Shown in pieces: positions 1-7,455 of a DNA stretch of 64,000 bases. This DNA is from JAJDIA01 sp031555505. GTDB taxonomy: Bacteria > Bacteroidota > Bacteroidia > Bacteroidales > Tannerellaceae. The notes beneath the pieces were generated by a model. That model saw nothing but the letters and a program-made list of their open reading frames with translations. It had not been told where the DNA came from and did not search any database. Each line of letters opens with the position of its first letter. Within the stretch, counting starts at the first letter, position 1. Position numbers and translations under genes: made by a program. The stretch lies in assembly GCA_031555505.1 (NCBI GenBank), contig JAVBUH010000014.1:1-64000 (forward strand). The letters run 5' to 3'.

Positions 1-193
1 CGGAACTTGAAGCACCCCGCTTTCACATACGCCGGAATCTGAATGTTCAAACCCTCATGGAAATGCGATGATTTGCACACTCCCCCCCGATATAAAACGG
101 TTTTTTATAGAGGACACTCGTCAGGATGTGAATATATCGCAGCATTCAAGTTCGGCGGAATATGAATGTTTACATTCGGCGGGATGTGCATAG
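1..193. repeat. Iterated degenerate direct repeats, possible insertion-sequence end
   Basis: A motif close to CGGAATNTGAATGTT recurs at about 1-15, 33-49, 123-137 (AGGATGTGAATAT), 156-170 and 180-193 (CGGGATGTGCATAG), all in the same orientation. No ORF covers this stretch. Multiple short repeats at an end are known for IS21-type elements, so this may be the terminal part of an element lying to the left of the window; that assignment is inference, as no transposase is visible. Confidence 0.4.
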
Positions 194-227
194 CTCCACA
201 AGTTTACGGATAGATCCCCTGCCGGTC

Positions 228-3200
228 TTATTTAATCCGTATACTGAACAGTTGTGAACGTCCTGTCACGAAGAGGGTATTGCCGTCTTTCCCGCCAAAT
301 TGAATACTGGTAGGACGTTCAGGCACTTCAATATAGCCGATCTGCTTACCCTCTTGATTGAAGACAAGGATATTACCGTCGGCCACGTAGAGGTTACCTT
401 CGTTGTCAACGGCTGAGCCAAACTCACCCCATTCTACAAAATACTGCAGATTGGACAAGGTCCCATCAGCAGCTACATCCATCCGCACCATCCGGCGGTC
501 GTACTCATCAGAAGCGTAAAACGGTTTGCCGGGCCAGGCCTCCAACAGGGAAGAGGCACGTGCCAGGTCGTATTGGTCAGGGATGATCGTCTTTCCGTCC
601 GGCGCCACAAAACAACCTTCCGGCTTGTACATCACCACGGTGTTGAAGTCGTGGAAATCACGCCAACGATTGGATGGATAGAGTGCTTTCACTACATTTT
701 TAACGGATCCCATCTGTACTTTCGGCAGTGCTTTGATCGTTTCATCCGGCCGATTGGGGTCCATCGCATATACCCGCGTCTCGAAAGCATTATTCCCGTA
801 TCCGGCAAACGATGTACCCTTGGTATCGGGATATACCATCGGTGCTTCCGGTTTACCACCTACCAGATAACCCGGCTGGGCTTTGTAGCGAAATACCACC
901 AGCAGGTTGTCTTCCGTATCCATACCGAGCGACATCGGTTCCCAAGGGAAATCAGATACAAGAGAGATTGTGTTGGTTTCAACCGACCATTTATAGACCC
1001 GGCGGAAACGTTGTTCAGAGAAATAAACGTTCCCCTTACTGTCGCGGGTAATACCTTCGGCAAACTCAAATCCTTTAGCCAATCGCTGCACCCTGCCTAC
1101 TTCATCAGTCAAGGGCGTATAGCCCGGTTCCTTGCCCGTATACATCAATCGTTGCAGTTCCCAGGGACGTACTTCCACATCTTTATTGATATCATACAGC
1201 GGATTGTCGGTTGTATATTTAATCTGGGAATAATTGTGCAGATGGAGGAACTCGATATGCTCACAGCCGTTCCACATACGGATCGAATTGTGATACGGTT
1301 GGTTGATACGGATCACCCGGAACATATACAGGTTGGCAAAAGTGATATTGCGGCAACCTTGTATTTCTACCGGCTGGCATTCAGTCCCCTCCCGGCTTTC
1401 TTCTTCCAACTGGAAACAATACACTTTCCAGTTGGATACCTGGTTGAAACGGGCTTCATTACGCGTATGATGTTCCAGCGACATGGCGTAGATACGCCCC
1501 GGCGTAGACGTATGGCTCACATACAATCCACTGGAGGCATAGGTGGATGCCGTCCAGACGTCTTTGAATGTACCCCCGCCATTACGGGTGATCCAGAAAC
1601 TCCAGTACTGGTTATCCCAAGCCAGGTCCATCCCTTGTGCCGTGACCGGTTCCATCGGCGAACTGATTCGTGGCGGACGGTTCCAGTACTCATCCACCCG
1701 TGCCGTTTCGCCGGGTTTGGGCTTCGCCATACCGCCATGGCCACCTACAAACTTAATATCATTCAGGTATGAATCTTTGCCAGCCATCCATTTCACGCCC
1801 ACAGCCCGGTAGTTGTATCCCCCGGTATTGATGCCGATACCATTGAGTATATCCGTACCTCCTTCCGACGATTCCAGCATAGCCTTTGGTGCACCGAAGC
1901 CACTGAATGCCGGAGTACTCTCGGCCAGGCGGAACTGCGTACCGAACGGATGCAAGCCTATCAGCTTCGTGCCAGGGCGCATTTTCAGTGTTTCCGTAAT
2001 CCGGTACCATCCTTGAGGTACATAGATGTGATCATATTGGTCAATCGCTGCCTGGATGGCTTTCGTATCATCGGCCTCATCGTCGCCCTTAGCGCCCAGA
2101 TCCCGCAGGTTCACCCACGTTTCCATCGCCGGTAAAGCAGGAATATCACGCGCCAACACGGCCGGCATCCGGGTGATCGGTACCACATCCACTACGGTAC
2201 GATAGGCCGGGCGATCCAGGATGTTGTCCATCTGCAAACCATGGGCATAGTCACGGATGGTGTACATTTTATGTGGTATCTTTGTTTCCGTTTGGCTGCG
2301 GCTGTAGCGGGCCAGTACGGGTACATTACTGCAAACCACATTGCGAAACGTAATCGCATTGTTGCTGTTATTTTCATTGCTGATCACAACAGCCGGCCCG
2401 CTTACATTTTCAAAGCGACTGTTCTCCACAAACAAGCGATCGGCATAATTGGGATCGATATCGAAAACGGTTGGTACATTCTTTACCTGGAGGTTTACGA
2501 TTGCCAATCCGGATTCCTGACACCGGAGAGCGGCCTTCTGTTGCCCCTCAAAGTAAGCATCTACCATCATCACCTGCCAACCGGGTGAAGCCTTTGTGGT
2601 ATAAATCCCGTAATCGCCTCCATAAAAAGCAACATTTTCCATTTCATTACCAATATCAAATAAGCCTGCCTTTCCTTTGCCGATATACACGGCCATGTGG
2701 CTCACAAAGCTGTGCTGGGCATAGTGAGTACGCAAGGCCACAGCGTATGGATTACCCTCTTCGATCCGCAGGTTGATATTCGACATCGCACTGTAAAACG
2801 TACTGGGATTGGCATCCCGTACAGGGTTGCCGGGCTCTACAATACCCCCCGTAAACCAAAACATATAGGAGGCTTTACCCTTATCGGTCGGCACTTCGGC
2901 CTGAAAACCGGGAGCGTTCTTGGTCAGTATAATCTCCGGCCGTTTTTTCCCATACCCAATCAGGCGGATCGCCGCCGGGATAAAGATTGTCTTACTGATC
3001 CGGTATTTCCCTTCGGGTATAAAAAGAATACCAAAATTCTTTTCTCTCTTTAATTGGTTGATCGCCGCCTGTAACGGGTCGGATACATCGGTTTTCCCAT
3101 CCGCCGTAATACCGTATTGCTCCGGGGTAAAATAGAAAGCCTCCGGATCGGCGGGACGTTGCGTGTACACCGACTCAAGGGAAACACCAAAAACACAAGC

Positions 3201-3260
3201 ATAATGGAAGGCCAACACAACAAGCCAAACAGCCTTTCGCGAAATAGATTTCATTTTCAT
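228..3260 (-). CDS. Secreted pectate-lyase-fold protein with C-terminal beta-propeller
   Basis: A 1010-residue exported protein. A hydrophobic signal segment occupies about residues 8-27. Two regions have the start of a pectate_lyase_3/rhamnogalacturonase-type beta-helix: about 43-110 (YGITADGKTDVSDPLQAAI) and about 382-450 (DLGAKGDDEADDTKAIQAAI). From about 722 to the end the protein resembles an SMP-30/gluconolactonase-like propeller (GFEFAEGITRDSKGNVYFSE). By family it is expected to act on polysaccharide outside the inner membrane, but substrate and catalytic residues cannot be read here. It is monocistronic: birA ends 158 bp upstream and a TATTTTTG box lies 45-52 bp before the start codon. 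No SusC/SusD genes are adjacent, so it is not in a visible utilisation locus. Confidence 0.8.
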   Translation of the reverse strand: MKMKSISRKAVWLVVLAFHYACVFGVSLESVYTQRPADPEAFYFTPEQYGITADGKTDVSDPLQAAINQLKREKNFGILFIPEGKYRISKTIFIPAAIRLIGYGKKRPEIILTKNAPGFQAEVPTDKGKASYMFWFTGGIVEPGNPVRDANPSTFYSAMSNINLRIEEGNPYAVALRTHYAQHSFVSHMAVYIGKGKAGLFDIGNEMENVAFYGGDYGIYTTKASPGWQVMMVDAYFEGQQKAALRCQESGLAIVNLQVKNVPTVFDIDPNYADRLFVENSRFENVSGPAVVISNENNSNNAITFRNVVCSNVPVLARYSRSQTETKIPHKMYTIRDYAHGLQMDNILDRPAYRTVVDVVPITRMPAVLARDIPALPAMETWVNLRDLGAKGDDEADDTKAIQAAIDQYDHIYVPQGWYRITETLKMRPGTKLIGLHPFGTQFRLAESTPAFSGFGAPKAMLESSEGGTDILNGIGINTGGYNYRAVGVKWMAGKDSYLNDIKFVGGHGGMAKPKPGETARVDEYWNRPPRISSPMEPVTAQGMDLAWDNQYWSFWITRNGGGTFKDVWTASTYASSGLYVSHTSTPGRIYAMSLEHHTRNEARFNQVSNWKVYCFQLEEESREGTECQPVEIQGCRNITFANLYMFRVIRINQPYHNSIRMWNGCEHIEFLHLHNYSQIKYTTDNPLYDINKDVEVRPWELQRLMYTGKEPGYTPLTDEVGRVQRLAKGFEFAEGITRDSKGNVYFSEQRFRRVYKWSVETNTISLVSDFPWEPMSLGMDTEDNLLVVFRYKAQPGYLVGGKPEAPMVYPDTKGTSFAGYGNNAFETRVYAMDPNRPDETIKALPKVQMGSVKNVVKALYPSNRWRDFHDFNTVVMYKPEGCFVAPDGKTIIPDQYDLARASSLLEAWPGKPFYASDEYDRRMVRMDVAADGTLSNLQYFVEWGEFGSAVDNEGNLYVADGNILVFNQEGKQIGYIEVPERPTSIQFGGKDGNTLFVTGRSQLFSIRIK

Positions 3261-3304
3261 GATACAGATGGTCTATTAGATGATAATAGCGTTACTCAAA
3301 ATCC

Positions 3305-3312
3305 CAAAAATA
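3305..3312 (-). promoter_or_regulatory. Promoter -7 box of the pectate-lyase-fold gene
   Basis: On the minus strand this reads TATTTTTG, matching the Bacteroidetes TAnnTTTG box, 45 bp upstream of the start codon at 3260. No convincing -33 box was identified. Confidence 0.5.
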
Positions 3313-3417
3313 CCACTTTCCATTGACTATCCACTACTAATGGGCAAAAAACACTCCCGTAAGCCACAATTACCGCACCGTCGCGCTGGTATTCGGGCAT
3401 CCGGTATTTACAGGGAA

Positions 3418-4200
3418 CTAAATAGACATTACATAGCTCACTTCTTTGAAGGCATAGCGGCGTACTTCACCGTCGCGCAGGTGGAGTAGGAGGTGGCCGG
3501 TGGGTTCGATATCAGCGATCATGGCTTCGAAGTCGCCGCCGGTGTCGCGAAAGAGATGGTAATCGTCGCCCCGATAGAGTGAGGCGCGGTAGGCTGTACG
3601 TATCTGATCAGTTTTATCCTGGAGGAGCAGGAGATAGTAGGCGTAGAAGTTGGAAAGGAATTGGTTGAGCACATCTTCCCGGTGATACTTTTTACCGGCG
3701 ATCTGGATAAGGGATACCGGGTTAGGAGCCTTGCTTTGGAATACTTCCTGGTTGATGTTGATGCCGATGCCGATGATAGAACAATAGATGAAGGAACCGG
3801 AGAGATCGTTCTCGATCAACATTCCGCAGATCTTCTTATCGCGCCAGTAGATATCGTTGGGCCATTTGATCCGGATATCATCCACACAACTGTCCAGCGT
3901 TTTTTTGACGCTGAGGGCGGTAATCTGCGAGATCAGGAACTGCTCGCGGGCCTGGATAACGTTGGGGTAAAGCACCAGGCTGAAGGTGAGGTTTTTCCGG
4001 ACTTCCGACTCCCAACTGTTGCCCATCTGGCCGCGACCGCCTGTCTGGTAGTCGGCCCACAATACACTGCCTTCGGGTAACCCTTCGGCGTCCATCAGTT
4101 GGCGCAGGGCGCTGTTGGTGGATACTACTTCGGGCACATGAATGATCTGGGGTACGTCTTCCTGTACCACTTCGAATTGCGTTGTTTCTGTGTCAGACAT
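3418..4200 (-). CDS. birA: Biotin--[acetyl-CoA-carboxylase] ligase
   Basis: Cytoplasmic enzyme that activates biotin with ATP and transfers it to a lysine of biotin-carboxyl carrier proteins. The biotinyl-AMP loop GRGQMGNSW and the KWPNDIYW motif are both present, followed by GMLIEN and GIGININQ. At about 260 residues it is the short, monofunctional form without the N-terminal DNA-binding domain, so it should not act as a repressor. An upstream in-frame ATG at 4236 exists, but the start at 4200 is preferred because it overlaps the stop of the YjbR gene (AATGTCTGA), implying translational coupling. Last gene of a yraN-yjbR-birA operon. Confidence 0.93.
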   Translation of the reverse strand: MSDTETTQFEVVQEDVPQIIHVPEVVSTNSALRQLMDAEGLPEGSVLWADYQTGGRGQMGNSWESEVRKNLTFSLVLYPNVIQAREQFLISQITALSVKKTLDSCVDDIRIKWPNDIYWRDKKICGMLIENDLSGSFIYCSIIGIGININQEVFQSKAPNPVSLIQIAGKKYHREDVLNQFLSNFYAYYLLLLQDKTDQIRTAYRASLYRGDDYHLFRDTGGDFEAMIADIEPTGHLLLHLRDGEVRRYAFKEVSYVMSI

Positions 4201-4594
4201 TGTATTGTTGGCGTATCTTTTTGGGTAATTTGGCAATCACCTCCCGGAAAGAGTGGTCAATCCAGCGTTTGATCTCGTCGGTCGGCATATCCCGTTCGAG
4301 GTAGATGGCATTCCAGTATTTCTTATTGAAATGGTAGGCGGTTTCTACGGCGTTGTACCGTTCCCGCAGGTCGATCGCAATGTCGGGGTCGCACTTCACC
4401 GCAATATATGGCTCGGTGGCATCCAGGGCGATCAGGAGGTACATTTTGTTCTCTACCTTAAACACCAGCGTTTCTTCGTCGAACGGAAAAGATTCCGTTG
4501 TATGGGGGAGTGAGAGGCAATAGTTGCGTATGTCTTCTATATTCACAATATTAATAATTACAGGGTGAATGGATGTTACTGAATCGGATGGCAT
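4193..4594 (-). CDS. MmcQ/YjbR family protein
   Basis: Small cytoplasmic protein of the YjbR (DUF419) family, which has a DNA-binding-like fold of unknown cellular role. Family features seen: the N-terminal helix IRNYCLSLPHTTESFPFDEETLVFK pattern, KCDP, and the C-terminal YWNAIYL...DHSF region. The ATG at 4594 overlaps the yraN stop as TAATG, which favours that start; a GTG at 4546 would remove 16 poorly conserved-looking residues and is an alternative. The stop overlaps the birA start. Function of the family is not established, and operon position gives no clear hint. Confidence 0.82.
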   Translation of the reverse strand: MPSDSVTSIHPVIINIVNIEDIRNYCLSLPHTTESFPFDEETLVFKVENKMYLLIALDATEPYIAVKCDPDIAIDLRERYNAVETAYHFNKKYWNAIYLERDMPTDEIKRWIDHSFREVIAKLPKKIRQQYNV

Positions 4595-4959
4595 TATCGA
4601 CAGGGAGCAAAAAAGGCATCATCGATATGGTCTATTTGGAAACCTTCCGGGCTCTTGATCACCGTAATGATGTCGAACCGTACCGGAAAATCAAGCTGAA
4701 AATGGCGTACATACGCATCAGCCGCTGACACTGTCCGCCGGATCTTCTTCATATCCACCGCCTCTTCGGGAGCGGTAAGGAAATCTGCCGAACGGGTTTT
4801 GACCTCTACCACTACCAGCATCTCCGTATCGGTAGCCACAATGTCCAACTCGTAATGATGCCATCGCCAGTTGGTATGTAACACGGTGTATCCTCTCCTG
4901 ACCAGGTAAGCTTTCGCCTCTGCTTCTCCTTCCCTACCTGTATCGTTTTTTTCTGCCAT
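4594..4959 (-). CDS. yraN: YraN/UPF0102 family endonuclease-like protein
   Basis: About 121-residue protein of the UPF0102 (YraN) family, which has a restriction-endonuclease-like fold and is related to Holliday-junction resolvase folds. The motif order fits: GREGEAEAKAYLVRRGY, then W..HYELDIVA, then VVVEVKTR (the E-x-K nuclease signature), then RFDIITV near the end. The start at 4959 (MAEKNDTG) is chosen over a longer ORF to 5103 because the extension covers the divergent promoter region and encodes no family sequence. First gene of the yraN-yjbR-birA operon. Confidence 0.88.
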   Translation of the reverse strand: MAEKNDTGREGEAEAKAYLVRRGYTVLHTNWRWHHYELDIVATDTEMLVVVEVKTRSADFLTAPEEAVDMKKIRRTVSAADAYVRHFQLDFPVRFDIITVIKSPEGFQIDHIDDAFFAPCR

Positions 4960-4974
4960 CCGGTTTCGTTTGCA

Positions 4975-4982
4975 CAAATATA
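4975..4982 (-). promoter_or_regulatory. Promoter -7 box for yraN operon
   Basis: Minus-strand TATATTTG, 16 bp upstream of the yraN start, so the leader is very short. It lies back to back with the promoter of the gene at 5030. Confidence 0.5.
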
Positions 4983-4991
4983 GCGGTTTTC

Positions 4992-5023
4992 TTTGTTTAT
5001 TTGCGCTTTCACTCGTACATTTG
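4992..5023 (+). promoter_or_regulatory. Promoter (-33 TTTG, -7 TACATTTG) of the small gene/tadA operon
   Basis: TTTG at 4992-4995 and TACATTTG at 5016-5023, separated by 20 bp, fit the Bacteroidetes consensus. The ATG at 5030 is only 7 bp past the box, so the mRNA would be leaderless or nearly so. Confidence 0.6.
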
Positions 5024-5029
5024 CAGCCC

Positions 5030-5257
5030 ATGAAGCAGGAGAAGAAAAATTCGGCGTCACAACCGCAACGGCCACGCATCCATAAGATTACCTTTATGCT
5101 CAATGACGAAGAGCAGAAGGCCGTAACCCGCTACCTGGCCCGGTATAAGATCGATAACAAATCGCGTTGGTATCGCGAAACTATCCTGTCGCACGTCCTC
5201 AAGATTATGGAAGAAGACTATCCCACGCTTTTCAATGAAAACGAGATGAGGCGATGA
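5030..5257 (+). CDS. Small conserved-type hypothetical protein
   Basis: 75-residue basic, hydrophilic protein without signal peptide or membrane segment. I do not recognise the family. After a Lys/Gln-rich start, residues about 18-50 (RIHKITFMLNDEEQKAVTRY) look like the strand-helix start of ribbon-helix-helix proteins, so a DNA-binding role is possible but unproven. The start at 5030 is preferred to the upstream ATG at 4970, which would precede the promoter. Its stop overlaps the tadA start (ATGA), so the two are co-translated. Confidence 0.7.
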   Translation: MKQEKKNSASQPQRPRIHKITFMLNDEEQKAVTRYLARYKIDNKSRWYRETILSHVLKIMEEDYPTLFNENEMRR

Positions 5258-5694
5258 CCCCTTTCAACGACGATTATTTTATGAAACAGGCACTGGTAGA
5301 AGCCCGTGCCGCTGCCGCCGAAGGCGAAGTGCCGGTGGGAGCCGTGATTGTATGCAACGACCGTATCATTGCCCGCGCTCATAACCAGACAGAACTCCTG
5401 AACGACGTCACCGCCCATGCCGAAATGCTAGCCATCACAGCCGCTACCGGTGTGTTGGGCGCCAAATACCTTACCGATTGTACATTGTATGTAACCGTAG
5501 AACCCTGTGTGATGTGTGCCGGAGCCATCGGCTGGTCGCAACTGGCTTGTGTGGTCTACGGCGCCGGAGATGAAAAAAGGGGGTTCCGCAAGTATGCCCC
5601 ACAAGCCTTACACCCCAAAACAATCATTAAACAAGGAATCCTTGAGCAGGAATGCGCCGAGGAAATGCAACGTTTCTTCCGGCAGAAGAGATAA
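5254..5694 (+). CDS. tadA: tRNA adenosine(34) deaminase TadA-like
   Basis: 146-residue zinc-dependent deaminase. The metal site is complete: H55-A-E57 and P84-C85-VM-C88. In the family this converts A34 to inosine in tRNA-Arg(ACG), an essential step in decoding. The C-terminal part (HPKTIIKQGILEQECAEEMQRFF) fits TadA rather than cytidine deaminases. Some close relatives are annotated as guanine deaminases, but TadA is the best fit by length and motif. Translationally coupled to the small gene upstream; convergent with the DUF4834 gene, only 6 bp away. Confidence 0.88.
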   Translation: MTPFNDDYFMKQALVEARAAAAEGEVPVGAVIVCNDRIIARAHNQTELLNDVTAHAEMLAITAATGVLGAKYLTDCTLYVTVEPCVMCAGAIGWSQLACVVYGAGDEKRGFRKYAPQALHPKTIIKQGILEQECAEEMQRFFRQKR

Positions 5695-5700
5695 ACGGCC

Positions 5701-5961
5701 TTATTTCACTTCCTCGTAATCCACATACTCCCCTTCGTCTTTGGCGAAGATTTTCTTTTTGGGAGGTGTTTGTTGTTGCTGCTGTTGCTGCTGTTGTTGT
5801 CGTTGGTTGGAGGCGTTACGGCCGGTCGTTTGCCTGCGTTGTTGCGCCTGCTTATTGTTCCCTCCTCCAAAAAGGCTTTTCAACGTGCGGATTACTGAAA
5901 ATCCCAGGAGGGACAGCAGCATGAAGAAAAAGAAGGCGAGGACGAATATGAATTTAAACAT
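5701..5961 (-). CDS. DUF4834-type membrane-anchored protein with polyglutamine tract
   Basis: 86-residue protein with one N-terminal transmembrane helix (about 3-24) and a short cytoplasmic tail. The tail has basic residues, then ten consecutive Gln (about 54-64), then PPKKKIFAKDEGEYVDYEEVK, the conserved acidic C-terminus of DUF4834 proteins. The Gln run is encoded by CAA/CAG repeats (about 5771-5803), which may slip. Last gene after psd-pssA, 55 bp downstream of pssA. Function unknown. Confidence 0.75.
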   Translation of the reverse strand: MFKFIFVLAFFFFMLLSLLGFSVIRTLKSLFGGGNNKQAQQRRQTTGRNASNQRQQQQQQQQQQTPPKKKIFAKDEGEYVDYEEVK

Positions 5962-6016
5962 AAGGCGACTTTTTACTTAAAATAGATGCATCGAATCGCA
6001 AAGATAGCAATTCTAT

Positions 6017-6724
6017 CTATCGCTGTTTGTTAAAAATAGACAAGAGAATGTATAACAGGATGGTAGCCGTTATTCCGGCAAAGCCCCAGAGGGCGACAAA
6101 CGCGATGGCACATACCACCAGGAGGTAGCGCATTTCATTTCCTTTCCAGGCAAGCGACTTGATCTTAAGCGAGAACATCGGTATTTCGGATACCAGCAGT
6201 AAAGAAGTGCCTATGGCTAAGAGGATAGTCAGGATAATAAGCAGACGCTCGTCCATAGGCGCTGCAGGCAACTTATCGTACGAATAGACAAGAGAAGACC
6301 AAAACAGGGCATGCGCCGGAACAGGCAAGCCGATGAATGAAGTGCTCTGCCGTTCGTCGATATTGAACTTGGCTAAACGCAAACCTGAAAAGGCAGGAAT
6401 GACAAAAGCTGTGTATGGGAGTATTTCACAGATAGCCCCCCAGGGTACTGCCTGGCTGATTTGTCCCAACTCCCAGAACAGGATCATTCCCGGAGCTACG
6501 CCGAAACTGACCATATCGCCCAGTGAGTCCAGTTCCTTTCCCATAGGGGAATAAGCTTTTAGCATCCGTGCGGCAAATCCGTCCATGAAGTCGAATACGG
6601 CAGCGATGATTACCCAGACCACAGCCCATAGCAGGTTGCCCTGTAAGGCCATCACGGAAGCGATGCAACCCGAAACCAGGCTCATGCAGGTGATTGTATT
6701 GGGGATATGTTTACGGATCGTCAT
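6017..6724 (-). CDS. pssA: CDP-diacylglycerol--serine O-phosphatidyltransferase
   Basis: 235-residue integral membrane enzyme making phosphatidylserine from CDP-diacylglycerol and serine. The CDP-alcohol phosphotransferase motif is complete: D48-G49-x2-A52-R53-x8-G62-x3-D66-x3-D70. Several hydrophobic helices follow. It is encoded 6 bp after psd, so consecutive steps to phosphatidylethanolamine are made from one transcript. Confidence 0.94.
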   Translation of the reverse strand: MTIRKHIPNTITCMSLVSGCIASVMALQGNLLWAVVWVIIAAVFDFMDGFAARMLKAYSPMGKELDSLGDMVSFGVAPGMILFWELGQISQAVPWGAICEILPYTAFVIPAFSGLRLAKFNIDERQSTSFIGLPVPAHALFWSSLVYSYDKLPAAPMDERLLIILTILLAIGTSLLLVSEIPMFSLKIKSLAWKGNEMRYLLVVCAIAFVALWGFAGITATILLYILLSIFNKQR

Positions 6725-6730
6725 ACGAGA

Positions 6731-7399
6731 TTAATGGGCGTGGCCTAATCGGGCGATTGGCGTTTGATTGCCGGTCACTTTCTGGTCCATTTCAACTAAT
6801 ACTTCGGTATCTACAGGCAGGAATACGTCTACACGGGAACCGAACTTGATGAAGCCCATCTGTTCGTCTACATGGCATTTTTCGCCTGTTTTGGCGTATG
6901 TCACGATACGCCTTGCCATCGCGCCCGCGATCTGGCGGGTTAGTACATCCACGCCGTTGCGTGTGGTGATCACTACGGTGGAGCGTTCGTTCTCCGTACT
7001 GCTCTTCGGCAGGTAGGCAGCCATGAAGCGGCCGTTATGGTGGGTGACGTATTTGACCGTTCCGTTTACCGGAAACCAGTTGGCATGTACATTAAATACA
7101 GACATAAAAATGGATATCTGCAGACATTTGGTGTGGAGTACCTCGTTTTCCATTACTTCCTCAATGGCTACGATGGTACCGTCGGCCGGTGCGATCACCA
7201 GCCCTTCCGAGTCAAACGGAAAGCGGCGGTAGGGGCTGCGGAAAAAATTAAGTACCAGCAGGAAGAGGATTGAAGAAACGCCGGCTACCGAATAGAACAG
7301 CATGTTACGACCGGTTGAGTGATATAAAGCCACATTTATCGCGAACAATACCGTAAACAAAGTCAACAGTATGCCGGTTCCTTCCCTATGTACTTTCAT
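6731..7399 (-). CDS. psd: Phosphatidylserine decarboxylase proenzyme
   Basis: 222-residue precursor that decarboxylates phosphatidylserine to phosphatidylethanolamine. Two N-terminal hydrophobic segments (about 8-52) anchor it. The autocatalytic Gly-Ser pair is G187-S188 in FGSRVDVFLP; cleavage there yields the pyruvoyl cofactor. The short length places it in the PSD-A type. It precedes pssA by 6 bp. Confidence 0.93.
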   Translation of the reverse strand: MKVHREGTGILLTLFTVLFAINVALYHSTGRNMLFYSVAGVSSILFLLVLNFFRSPYRRFPFDSEGLVIAPADGTIVAIEEVMENEVLHTKCLQISIFMSVFNVHANWFPVNGTVKYVTHHNGRFMAAYLPKSSTENERSTVVITTRNGVDVLTRQIAGAMARRIVTYAKTGEKCHVDEQMGFIKFGSRVDVFLPVDTEVLVEMDQKVTGNQTPIARLGHAH

Positions 7400-7455
7400 C
7401 CGTTTTATAACTCGCTGTATTTATTTCCTGCAAAAATATTCATTTTTATGCAATA

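Noticed and set aside
573..1772. 399-codon plus-strand frame
   Set aside because: Antisense to the pectate-lyase-fold gene, which has signal peptide and domain motifs.
4960..5103. N-terminal extension of yraN
   Set aside because: The extension lies across the divergent promoters and encodes nothing resembling the family; the start at 4959 is preferred.
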